Of a stretch of 64,000 nucleotides of DNA, positions 6,977 through 15,700 are shown one piece after another. The notes beneath the pieces are model-generated. The model had not been told where the DNA came from and made no database searches. It worked only from the letters and a program-made list of their open reading frames with translations. Every line of letters begins with the position of its first letter. The stretch's first letter is position 1. This stretch comes from an uncultured Mycoplasmatota bacterium (GTDB lineage Bacteria; Bacillota_I; Bacilli_A; RF39; UBA660). The position numbers were made by a program, and so were the translations under genes. Location of the stretch: the NCBI GenBank assembly GCA_900548695.1, contig URLC01000003.1:1-64000 (forward strand). The letters are read 5' to 3'.

Positions 6977-7864
6977 CTATGAATTAGCAACTTCATACAA
7001 TGGACCACAATCACATCTGAATCTAATTCCATCAGCTTCAAGGATTGCTACTCCGTTTGGTAAATATTTTGTAGGTAATTCTACTGCCTTAACAGTAAAT
7101 TCTTTATCACATTTCCAGTAATCACCTTTATTAAGAATAGCATTATAATTTGCATTACTGCCATCATAATTACATTTTGCAATTGGTCCACTTGGAATGT
7201 AATCATCAATACCGCAAGGAGAACCATAGCAAGTGTCATAACAACCAATAGCACCATTTTTATATTTATTATTAGGTAATATGATTTCATTTACTTTGAA
7301 CACACCATTAAACTTTACTTTAGATCCAACTGTTAATATTTGATCTCCAGCAGAACTAGATGTTCCATTTAATTTAGATTGTACCTTTGATACAAATGTG
7401 TTCCAATCATAAGGTTTGCCTCTTCTAATATCATAAGGGCAATCTTTACCGGTCCAATGATTATGTTGGAATAAATAAGCACTTGCATTAGTCACTCCAT
7501 ATCTTCTTAGAATTTGTGCTGCTAATTCTGCAGCATTGTCAGTAGCTTTTCTAATGTCACCATCCGAATTGTCACAGATTTCTATTGAAATGGTCTTCAT
7601 GTTTCCATCACCATTTCCATCCCCTTGACACCAAGCAACTTCATTTTCTGGAACACATCTAATAGCTCTATCTTGGTCTACCACATAATTCCAAGATGTA
7701 GTAACATTCTTCCATGAACCTCTTAAAAGATTTGCGTGTGCAATAGCATTTGCACCTTTGTTCCAATTCGAAGTATTATGAATCGTTATTCCTCTGAACC
7801 CAGTACGAGAAATTCCAGGTCTACACTTATAACCTAGTGGAGCTAACATTTCAATAATTTCCAT
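6977..7864 (-). CDS. endolysin, N-acetylmuramoyl-L-alanine amidase
   Basis: 295 aa. Residues 20-165 form an amidase_2 (PGRP-like) domain: GITIHNTSNW with zinc ligand His29, a central SIEICDN, and FQHNHWTGKDCP supplying the second His and the Cys/Asp ligand. It cleaves the peptide stem from glycan. The C-terminal 120 residues are Cys-rich and hold two related segments (GVFKVNEIILPNNKYKNG and EFTVKAVELPTKYLPNG), probably a wall-binding domain. Last gene of the lysis cassette; its start overlaps the stop of the 34-aa gene (TAATG). Confidence 0.92.
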   Translation of the reverse strand: MEIIEMLAPLGYKCRPGISRTGFRGITIHNTSNWNKGANAIAHANLLRGSWKNVTTSWNYVVDQDRAIRCVPENEVAWCQGDGNGDGNMKTISIEICDNSDGDIRKATDNAAELAAQILRRYGVTNASAYLFQHNHWTGKDCPYDIRRGKPYDWNTFVSKVQSKLNGTSSSAGDQILTVGSKVKFNGVFKVNEIILPNNKYKNGAIGCYDTCYGSPCGIDDYIPSGPIAKCNYDGSNANYNAILNKGDYWKCDKEFTVKAVELPTKYLPNGVAILEADGIRFRCDCGPLYEVANS

Positions 7865-7968
7865 TAATTATCACTTCCTTTACCATCTTCAACAATACCT
7901 TCTTTAACGTTTTCTACTGAAGCTTCTTCTTTAGATAATTCTTCATGTTCTTTTTCAAATGTAGCCAT
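7864..7968 (-). CDS. small acidic phage peptide (34 aa)
   Basis: MATFEKEHEELSKEEASVEN... with GAGG before the start; highly charged. It overlaps the neighbours at both ends (the upstream stop and downstream start share bases), so it is clearly translated within the lysis cassette. Function unknown. Confidence 0.65.
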   Translation of the reverse strand: MATFEKEHEELSKEEASVENVKEGIVEDGKGSDN

Positions 7969-8171
7969 TATTCTTCCTCCTCTCTAGTAATTCCCTTAAT
8001 AGCCCAAAACTGTGCTTCTTCTAATTTAGTAATAGCTAATGAAGTTTCTCTACTAATTTCACAAAGATTATCAATAGCATCATACATTTTAGAAAACGCA
8101 ACTCTTAATTCTTTTATTCTCTCTTCTTGTTCTTTATTGGTTTTTAAATAACTAGCTTTTTTATTTAACAT
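7968..8171 (-). CDS. Acb2/Tad1-like cyclic-nucleotide sponge (anti-CBASS/anti-Thoeris)
   Basis: 67 aa, all helical. The C-terminal SRETSLAITKLEEAQFWAIK matches the signature of the Acb2/Tad1 hairpin family (DUF7681), in which helices from a hexamer bind cyclic di- and trinucleotides or related signals and so block CBASS or Thoeris defence. The length and the two-helix layout fit. It lies between holin and endolysin genes, a common accessory position. The ligand cannot be predicted. Recognition is from memory of the family pattern. Confidence 0.75.
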   Translation of the reverse strand: MLNKKASYLKTNKEQEERIKELRVAFSKMYDAIDNLCEISRETSLAITKLEEAQFWAIKGITREEEE

Positions 8172-8187
8172 AATTATTCACTATCCT

Positions 8188-8436
8188 TTACTTATTTTTG
8201 ATATTAATTAAATCAACAATACCACCAGCTCCCATTGTAGCTATTAGACATAAGACTATAGCTTGTAATAATTTTTCTTCAATACCAGTAAAATAGCAAA
8301 TTAATGCGCTTATAACACCTACTATTACATTCTGAATTGGTATGTACTTGTTAGGTATTGCATCAATAAAAATTTTTGTTATTGCTCCCAAAATATAAGC
8401 TACTATTGCTATTATTACTACATAAGTTATTTCCAT
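8188..8436 (-). CDS. phage holin
   Basis: 82 aa from the ATG at 8436, chosen over 8457 because GGAAGGAAG precedes it. Three hydrophobic segments (about residues 3-22, 33-53, 56-76) separated by short charged loops (DAIPNKYIP, GIEEKLL) give the layout of the Phage_holin_5_2 type. It permeabilises the membrane so that the endolysin reaches the wall. Confidence 0.8.
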   Translation of the reverse strand: MEITYVVIIAIVAYILGAITKIFIDAIPNKYIPIQNVIVGVISALICYFTGIEEKLLQAIVLCLIATMGAGGIVDLINIKNK

Positions 8437-8443
8437 TTTAAAA

Positions 8444-8665
8444 TCACTTCCTTCCATTGTTTAATAATTTATCTAATTTTTCATCATGTCTGTCCATACT
8501 TTTTTGCAATAAATCTAGACTTTTGGATATGTTTATTGAAGTATCTTTTATAACTTCAATTGTGCCTTTCATGTCTTTCTTATTAGTAAACCAATCCCAA
8601 ATAAAAAGAGTTACTATAATTATAGAAACTCCATAATTGGCTACTAATTTTGCTATTTCTTCCAA
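8444..8665 (-). CDS. small membrane protein, BhlA/UviB-like holin candidate
   Basis: 73 aa: one membrane segment (residues 10-27, GVSIIIVTLFIWDWF), then an amphipathic coiled coil with hydrophobic heptads. This topology is typical of BhlA/UviB holin-like proteins. The ORF overlaps its upstream neighbour by 13 bp and lies directly before the holin. Confidence 0.65.
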   Translation of the reverse strand: MEEIAKLVANYGVSIIIVTLFIWDWFTNKKDMKGTIEVIKDTSINISKSLDLLQKSMDRHDEKLDKLLNNGRK

Positions 8666-8838
8666 TTACAACACCTCTCTATCTCTTCTATTCTCTCTTC
8701 AACTTGCTTCCATCTACTGTTTCCACTTTCAATTCTATCTTGAAACTCTAGGTATTCATATAAAGCAAATATAAAATTAAATATTAGCATAAATAGTACA
8801 ACAAACAGCATGATTGGTATTATTTTCTTTTGATTCAT
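8653..8838 (-). CDS. small single-pass membrane protein of lysis cassette
   Basis: 61 aa from ATG 8838 (AAAGGAG upstream; the longer frame is rejected). A membrane helix at residues 6-26 is followed by a charged coiled coil ending RIEEIERCCNWKK. The double Cys near the end is unusual. Possible spanin-like or holin-modulating protein. Confidence 0.6.
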   Translation of the reverse strand: MNQKKIIPIMLFVVLFMLIFNFIFALYEYLEFQDRIESGNSRWKQVEERIEEIERCCNWKK

Positions 8839-8848
8839 ATTAACTCCT

Positions 8849-9238
8849 TTATTTCCATCTTCCGATAGCAATATAATAACAGGAAACCGTGGCCACATTT
8901 GTAATGTCTTTCCCTTTTAGTGCGGTAAATCCAAAATTATTTGGACTTACTGAATTTAAAATATTCGCAACACTGTAAGTATCGTATGTAGGCTGTAATA
9001 CCACATACGGATTACTTATAAAAGTTGCTGGAAAATTTACTTTTATATCTTCTTCACTACGCATATACTGTGTAAAAAAAGCAGATAGCTTGGAATTTCC
9101 AGTATATTTGCCAGCGCAAATCATTGTTCCATTGGCGTATTTTATCGCTATCGCATTATCGTTATTTATTATTTCGCATTCCAAATGAGGGATTGCAATA
9201 TCTAATATTTTATTATCTTTATCTGTTAAACAGTCCAT
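8849..9238 (-). CDS. receptor-binding tip module 3
   Basis: 129 aa. It begins with a short anchor-like segment (LTDKDNKILDIAIPHLE) related to that of the next two proteins. The rest is beta-rich: IKYANGTMICAGKYTG, then FPATFISNPYVVLQPTYDT and a YYIAIGRWK end, the pattern of distal fibre head domains with a compact sandwich fold. The ribosome site is weak. It is the third of three tandem small fibre genes. Confidence 0.65.
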   Translation of the reverse strand: MDCLTDKDNKILDIAIPHLECEIINNDNAIAIKYANGTMICAGKYTGNSKLSAFFTQYMRSEEDIKVNFPATFISNPYVVLQPTYDTYSVANILNSVSPNNFGFTALKGKDITNVATVSCYYIAIGRWK

Positions 9239-9271
9239 AGCATGGCTATTTGATTATCTCTACTTCTTCAT

Positions 9272-9748
9272 TTAAATTTTAACAATTGACAAAAATGTGT
9301 TGTCACTTGAGTTCCTTATACTTGGATTACCACCTGTCGTGGCGTAGTCTACTGACATATCTACGATATCACCTTTGTTTAATTTTTTTATAACTACAGG
9401 AACTGAGCATTGAACATAATCTCTGTTAATAATTCTAGTTAAGTTAGATGTAATGTCTTTTGAATTTATCCTGATATGTGACCACACATATCCATCACCG
9501 CCACTTCCATCAACAAAAATATTACCACTTAACAAGCCTGTACAATTTTTTAATACTTCTATTTTATTTGTTTCTACATCTAGTTTAAAAAATCCATTTT
9601 CTTCTTCTGCTGTATCAAATTTTACTAATTGTATACTATTATTAAGTAATTGTTTTTTTGCTAAAGTTGCAACTATATAGGAAGATTCATAGCGTGGAAT
9701 CTTAGGATTGAATATATCATTGTTTTGGTTTTTTAAACATGCATTCAT
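9272..9748 (-). CDS. receptor-binding tip module 2
   Basis: 158 aa. The N-terminal LKNQNNDIFNPKIPRYE is nearly the same as in module 1, while the remaining 135 residues are unrelated to it and look like a TNF/C1q-type sandwich (GDGYVWSHIRIN, VPVVIKKLNKGDIVDMSVDY). No good Shine-Dalgarno is visible, unlike module 1, so relative expression may be low or coupled. Confidence 0.65.
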   Translation of the reverse strand: MNACLKNQNNDIFNPKIPRYESSYIVATLAKKQLLNNSIQLVKFDTAEEENGFFKLDVETNKIEVLKNCTGLLSGNIFVDGSGGDGYVWSHIRINSKDITSNLTRIINRDYVQCSVPVVIKKLNKGDIVDMSVDYATTGGNPSIRNSSDNTFLSIVKI

Positions 9749-9763
9749 AATATTTCATAAGCT

Positions 9764-10153
9764 TTAATTATAAGTAAATGTAAGTATTAAAAAGGCATCA
9801 AACCTAGAACTATCATTTGTTGTTGTTAGTACAAAATTATTACCACTTATATAATAGTTTATATATGCTGTTGATGAGGCCATTCTCGGTGCGGGAATCA
9901 TCTCTCCTAAATCACTAGTTCCCCAAACTGCTAATGGCATTGTAGGTGTTATTGATGAAAAGTCGATAGGAAGAGGTATATTTTTTGAATCCTTATTCGG
10001 CATTTTACCAATACTCATCCTTAATTCATATTCATCCTTACCTAAGACTTGTCTTCCTGTCTTTGATATTTCTTCTTTTATATTTATTTCATATCTAGGA
10101 ATTTTGGGGTTTAATATATTCCCATCCTTATCCTTTAACACTTCATTACTCAT
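9764..10153 (-). CDS. receptor-binding tip module 1
   Basis: 129 aa from ATG 10153 (GAGGTGG upstream). The N-terminal LKDKDGNILNPKIPRYE is shared with modules 2 and 3; the distal part (PRMASSTAYINYYISGNN) is a different small beta domain. It has the strongest ribosome site of the three, so it may be the main tip. Confidence 0.65.
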   Translation of the reverse strand: MSNEVLKDKDGNILNPKIPRYEINIKEEISKTGRQVLGKDEYELRMSIGKMPNKDSKNIPLPIDFSSITPTMPLAVWGTSDLGEMIPAPRMASSTAYINYYISGNNFVLTTTNDSSRFDAFLILTFTYN

Positions 10154-10227
10154 AGTCCACCTCATTAAATAAAGAAGAGAGAGAATTAAATGTTAGCCTC
10201 TCCCTCCTTTCAAATGAGAGAATAAGC

Positions 10228-10275
10228 TTATAAAGCTCTCCCCCCCATGTACATTTTAGGTTTACTTATTTTCAT
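10228..10275 (-). CDS. 15-aa peptide with G7 tract
   Basis: MKISKPKMYMGGRAL preceded by AAGGAGGGAG. The Gly-Gly pair is encoded in a run of seven G. The strong ribosome site suggests real translation, perhaps as a leader coupling the collagen-like fibre and tip genes. One extra G would lengthen the frame by roughly 16 codons. Confidence 0.4.
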   Translation of the reverse strand: MKISKPKMYMGGRAL

Positions 10276-10291
10276 TTATATTTCTCCCTCC

Positions 10292-11068
10292 TTAATCCGA
10301 AGCTGCAATTGCAGCCTCTAATTCTTCATCAGTACAAGTTCCTATATATACTGAAGTATTGGGCGCAATTAAGGTCATATTAATACCATCCCAATAATAT
10401 ATAGCACCATCTTTTATATTTATATAAAACACATTCTTTTTAGGGCTTTCGGAAAAATCACTCCAGTGTGATTCGTCTATGGCAGTAAATATTAATTTAC
10501 TAGACGTATTATAATATCTGTCATTTAGTGATATTTCTTTCGGTGGAGTATCACTCATATCTGATAGCAGAATATATTTTTCTATTCTATTTATATTCAA
10601 ATCTTCTATATCATCTTCTGTAAAATAGTCTATTCCTTTTGTTGGTTTTTCTCCTGTTGCTCCTTGTGGACCTGGATCTCCTTTTGGTAGTACTAAATTT
10701 AATTTTTGATTAGGACTAGTTCCTGTAATACTTGCTGAAGCTTCATCACCTTTAGTTACTCTTCCTATTGTTAGAGTGTTGGTAGGTCCTGGTGGCCCTA
10801 CTGGCCCTATTTCTCCTTGCGGACCCGAATCTCCTTTTGGTAGTACTAAATTTAATTCTTGGTTAGGACTGGTTCCTGTAATACTTGCTGAAGCTTCATC
10901 ACCTTTAGTTACGTTTCCTATTGTTAGAGTGTTAGTAGGTCCTGGTGGCCCTACTGGCCCAATTTCTCCTTGTGGACCTCTTTCCCCTCGTTGATCTAAA
11001 TCTGTTTCTAAAACAATACTATCATCTTCTATAATAGCTTCTATTTCTACATTATTATCTTCAATCAT
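10292..11068 (-). CDS. collagen-like tail fibre protein
   Basis: 258 aa. A beta-strand N-terminus (residues 1-25) is followed by short Gly-X-Y stretches (RGERGPQGEIGPVGPPGP) alternating with a TNTLTIGNVTKGDEASASIT segment. This 51-residue unit is present twice and followed by a third partial copy. The C-terminus is a globular domain with YYWDGINMTLIAP and EELEAAIAASD. Such fibres trimerise and connect baseplate to receptor-binding tips. The start overlaps the upstream stop (ATGA). Confidence 0.8.
   Translation of the reverse strand: MIEDNNVEIEAIIEDDSIVLETDLDQRGERGPQGEIGPVGPPGPTNTLTIGNVTKGDEASASITGTSPNQELNLVLPKGDSGPQGEIGPVGPPGPTNTLTIGRVTKGDEASASITGTSPNQKLNLVLPKGDPGPQGATGEKPTKGIDYFTEDDIEDLNINRIEKYILLSDMSDTPPKEISLNDRYYNTSSKLIFTAIDESHWSDFSESPKKNVFYINIKDGAIYYWDGINMTLIAPNTSVYIGTCTDEELEAAIAASD
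10668..10973 (-). repeat. 153-bp tandem duplication in the fibre gene
   Basis: Two nearly identical 153-bp units (51 codons); for example CCTTTTGGTAG on the plus strand recurs at 10680 and 10833. It allows in-frame expansion or contraction of fibre length by recombination. Confidence 0.9.
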
Positions 11069-11442
11069 TCATCATTACTCCCTTCCGGATATAATTGAAA
11101 AATTTTAGGACCTTTCTCATCATAGCCTAAAATAGTGAGGTCGTTATTTATGGACACTTCATATTGATATTTAACAGGGCTTGCAATTAAATCACCAATC
11201 GTGGTATCTTCTTTTGATAATGGAATCTTTATAGTATTACAATCTTCTTCTACTTTTATTTCTTTACGAAGTACGGCTTCACTATCACCAAAATTGTTTT
11301 TTACAGTAAATATAACTATATCATCTTTATAAAATGGTTCTATGCTGCCATCAGATTTCTTCTTTTTTGTTATAAATATATTTCCTTTATCTCCTCGGGT
11401 ACATTTTATTGTAGTTTTATCAGAATCATCAATCTTAAACAT
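11065..11442 (-). CDS. baseplate/fibre attachment protein (BppU-like N-domain)
   Basis: 125 aa. The opening ...KTTIKCTRGDKGNIFITKK, DIVIFTVKNNFGDSEAVLRKEI and a YQYEVSINN strand give an immunoglobulin-like fold used by phages to anchor fibres (the BppU N-terminal type). Placed between the two fibre genes with overlapping stops and starts. Confidence 0.6.
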   Translation of the reverse strand: MFKIDDSDKTTIKCTRGDKGNIFITKKKKSDGSIEPFYKDDIVIFTVKNNFGDSEAVLRKEIKVEEDCNTIKIPLSKEDTTIGDLIASPVKYQYEVSINNDLTILGYDEKGPKIFQLYPEGSNDE

Positions 11443-11443
11443 C

Positions 11444-12778
11444 TTATCCCTCCTTTGGATTAATATATCCTAAAATATTTACAATTGCTCTTGCCATTCC
11501 AGTTTGTTTTGTTACGTCTGTATCATTGCTTGGAATGTTATCACTGCTTCTAATAATCAATTTTGTTTTACCAACTTCGTTTAAATATGATTTCAGATTA
11601 ATAGTATCCTTTCTTACAATACTTGTTCCACTTTGATTAGTTGGTGTGTATGATGTACTTTTAAATGCATTTACTATTTCTTCCATATCAGACTTATTAA
11701 ACTCATAACGATATTCATTAGCAAAGGCCATAAATAACTTAAAGTTATTTTCATTTTTTATCTTATATAGTTTTAAATTTCTCGAATATCCCCAATTTTC
11801 TCCTGTGGCTTGAGAACTTTCATTGTAATAGCTCCAATAAACTGGCGTATGATATAAAGATAAATAAGCTGATATAACCTTAAAATTATCAGGTAAGTCT
11901 ATATCAATAGCAATATCCGAATAATTTTTTACTGTTCCTGTTACTGTGAAATATTTATTAAAGCCTAACAAAGAATAGCCATTATACAATCCTGTAGATG
12001 TATACTGTAAATTTGCTAATAGATTATCACCAGAGACTTGAATTCCCGCTGAAGAATAAATATTTCCCTTTAAAGATAATTCGTTTGTAATCTTTTCCCA
12101 ATCAGTTTCTGTAAATAGTTGATTTTTTTTTGTAGCTTTAAAAAAGTCGCCAAGTTCTGCATCTTTTAATAATGCTACATCATCAACATTATTTACTCTC
12201 CAAATATCGCTTTCTTCATACTCTGAGGGACGTTTTAAAAATATGTTCTTATGTGTTGTACTGGCATTAAAGATTATCGTTGTTACCTTAACTTCTTCCC
12301 ATTTATATTCACTATTTTTTAATACATATTTATAAGTTTTAAAATCTTGTGAATTTTGATAGTAATCTCCCAGATGATTATTTTTTTCTTCTGTAGTACT
12401 CCAATTTTCTGAAGGCTCATCTTCCATATAAAATGTTTCTATTTTATTATCTGGACTTTCTAGCAACTCGACCGAACTCAAGAATTGTAAACTATTAGAA
12501 ATAGCTGTATTAGTCTCTTTATCATATACAACAACCCAATCATCAATTGAAAAAGAGCCCATTTTTCGAGCTCTTATACAATTGTATACTTTAGTTGATG
12601 TTGTCCATGTATCACCAATATTATACGGGGGAATTGGCGTAGAACCGTAGTTCTTACAAAATTGAATATCATCGTTTTTTGTATTTGCAGCTTTAATGTT
12701 GTCTTCTCCTAATACTTTTTTTAAATATCCGAATGTGACTTGATCTGTATCATACTTAGGATCATAATTTACTCCCAT
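11444..12778 (-). CDS. tail fibre / baseplate protein
   Basis: 444 aa. The N-terminal 70 residues (TFGYLKKVLGEDNIKAAN, then YNIGDTWTTSTKVYNC) resemble carbohydrate-binding modules repeated in adhesins; the rest is beta-rich with many aromatic residues. A predicted surface attachment protein; enzyme motifs are not evident. It follows the polyvalent protein gene by 13 bp. Confidence 0.6.
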   Translation of the reverse strand: MGVNYDPKYDTDQVTFGYLKKVLGEDNIKAANTKNDDIQFCKNYGSTPIPPYNIGDTWTTSTKVYNCIRARKMGSFSIDDWVVVYDKETNTAISNSLQFLSSVELLESPDNKIETFYMEDEPSENWSTTEEKNNHLGDYYQNSQDFKTYKYVLKNSEYKWEEVKVTTIIFNASTTHKNIFLKRPSEYEESDIWRVNNVDDVALLKDAELGDFFKATKKNQLFTETDWEKITNELSLKGNIYSSAGIQVSGDNLLANLQYTSTGLYNGYSLLGFNKYFTVTGTVKNYSDIAIDIDLPDNFKVISAYLSLYHTPVYWSYYNESSQATGENWGYSRNLKLYKIKNENNFKLFMAFANEYRYEFNKSDMEEIVNAFKSTSYTPTNQSGTSIVRKDTINLKSYLNEVGKTKLIIRSSDNIPSNDTDVTKQTGMARAIVNILGYINPKEG

Positions 12779-12791
12779 ACTATTTCACCAC

Positions 12792-15700
12792 CTAATATAT
12801 TGCATCCCATATTTCTTGTTTTTCTATTGCTGATAAATTTAGATTATTAATATAATCATACATACTAGCTTTGCCCGTTGATGTTGTATAACCGGCTTGC
12901 TTAAATAAAATTATTTTTTGTCTTGCAGAAATTTTCAAATTATTTATATACTGATATATCATATTTTTTCTCAATCTAGATTGTTTTTCTCCAGAATACT
13001 CATTTTTTATTTTTTCTGCATATTTCATCACATTAAAATAATCGCTTGTCTTTATACTAAAAGTATTCTTTAATAATTCTAATGACTCACTTCCGTAATC
13101 TTTATTATATAAATACCATTTTGTATTTTCATTTAAATTAGAGTTCTGTATATAATCCACCATTTTTGACTTAGCAAAACCAGAAACGTATTCATTATTA
13201 TACTTTTTCCTTGTTAAATAATAGTCGCATAATTTATCTGCTGAAATATCTAAATTATTTAATTCTTTATTAAATTCTTTTCTTGCATCATTATTCATTG
13301 AATAATAGAATTTATATATTTTTTTATCATTTGGTAACTTTTCCAAATCACTTACCTTAGGATATTTATCTGATGTTGTTAACTTCGATAGCATATAGTT
13401 TTTTTCCTTCTTGGAAAAATTACTATTCATTATTAGATAAGCCTTCTTTGCTGAAGCACTGCCAGAAACCGGTTTTCCATCTGATTTATCTGATTTTATA
13501 TCATTAATTTTTTTACCTGATTTGGTCTTTAAGGAAGAATAATTATCTTCATATCTTCTATATTCATCAACGCTTAAATTTTGCTTTTGTAATTTCTTCA
13601 TTGTTTTTGAATCTATTGGTGCATATCTTTTAGCAAAATATTCTCGAGCCGATTTGCTTGAATATTGTCCGAACAATAAATTTTGAGCGACTGATAAAGG
13701 ATCTTTTTTTGCTTCAAACCTTAAATCCCCTTTGCTTGTATAACTTCCCTTTATCTCTTTTTTATTAGTGTACATCGAAGCACCTTCTACGGTTTTCTTC
13801 AATTGTCCTCCACCAAAAGGTAATATTGTATAGTAACCTAATTTCTTTAATTCATCTTTGACCGTACTTTCGCCTTTTATGACATTTAATGGATTAGCAA
13901 CGCTAGAAATTGGTAATCTACCACCACCAACCAGTCCTCCAACAAAAGGAATATCCTGTGTTAAATTTTCTAACATATCAGCTGATTTATCCGTTATTTT
14001 TAAATTATCATTAGTAGCTGTATCATAAATTTCTTTTATAGTATCAATTGGAGAGAATGAAGATTTTCTTCCTACTACCTTTTCTGTAAGTTGATTATAC
14101 ATCCACGCACCTACAAACATCTTTATAAATGCACCTATTAATTTCTTTTTAGTTTCATCTCCCAAATCTCGTGGTAAATCTTTTAACATATATCCAAATT
14201 GATTATTAACTTCTAATTGAAATGAAGTAAACATTTTTACTAAAGGATTTTTAGAATTAAACGCGGTTGGCATTTCTCCTTTTGTTCTACCGGCCATCAA
14301 ATCTCGAGCAAATTCATCGGCATTGCGCATTGCATTAAATTCACTCATTCCTTTTGCTTTATTTTCATAGTATTTTGCTCTAACAATCGTATTAGAAGTA
14401 ATAGAATCAATGCCGTTAAACATGAAGTTCATTTTTTCACTTACTTTTTCTAGTTTAGTTTTGTAAAGTCTATCAGCTTCATTTAACCTTGATGTTAGAA
14501 AAACAGATTTATTATCAAATCCATCAGTAGAATATTGATTTTTGATTGCTTCTTTTAATCCTTTTAAAAGATATTTTGATTTCACTTGAGAAGCGGCTTG
14601 TGTGATAGGAATAAAGTTTGTTATTGCACTTCCTAAGTTCATTCCTACCATGTTAGCTGATAACCTACTACTAACATTTTCCATTACATTATAAAATTTT
14701 CTATTAGATAGTGCTTCAACAGTTCTATCTAGTCCGCTCTTTTTGTTTGCAATTCCATTTGTATAGTCTCTTAATTCTGTAACAAAATTGTTAAGTGGAG
14801 TAATATATGTAGCATATATTTTTTCTATTTTATCCTGTCTATCTTCGAATGATAAAGAAGTATCATCATATATTTCATCAATTTTTGATTGTACACCTTT
14901 ATCAGAGTGCTGATATCTAATTTCATTTTCAAGCGCTCTTAGTTTTTGAATATCTTCTGTGAAATAGATATCTTGCATAGCCCCTCTAATATAATTGTCG
15001 AAGCCTTTTAAAGCATTATAATCCGTTATTTTTCCTTTTCTTTGTTGTGAGAAGGAAGTCCAAACCTTTCCTGGTTTAAATTGATCTGTGATACCAGCTA
15101 TAGAAGTTGGTAAATCATTGTTCTTAAATTTCCACCCCAACTTTTCTGCTAATTTTCCAACAATGCTTGTAGGTTTATCATCAATAAAATGTGGAAAATA
15201 ACCTTTTCTGTAATCTACCTCTTTATAACCTTGTGATTTTAATACAGCATTTACTCTATCATACAACTCATCATATAATCCTCTAAATTCCTCTACTGCA
15301 TTTGAAATCTTGTCGTAATCTAATTTATTTTTACTAATAAATTCGTCAATTTGCGAACCAGTTAAAAGAGTTTCTGGATTGTATTTGTATTCACCTAGCA
15401 TTTGTACTGCAGTTGATTCTTTGTCATTTAATTTTAGTTTTTCTATTCTTTTATTATAAGTTTCAATATCCTTTTGCATAGCAGCATTATGATTAAATAT
15501 AGGTTCAACATAGTTTGTATACAATCTTTCTGCATCTTTTTTAGGCATAATATCATAGAAATTTCTTTTCATTGTATTAATTTTGTAAGCTAGTCCAGAT
15601 TTTTTGTCTTTCCAATTAAATGAATCTTTTACAAAATTCTCTGCTTCTTCTCGATACTGATTTGTTTTTTCTCTTCGAATTTCTTTAGGTGATATATTAA

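Noticed and set aside
10776..10994. Plus-strand Gly/Pro-rich frame
   Set aside because: It is the antisense of the collagen-like repeats; Gly-Pro codons read as Gly/Pro on both strands. No ribosome site.
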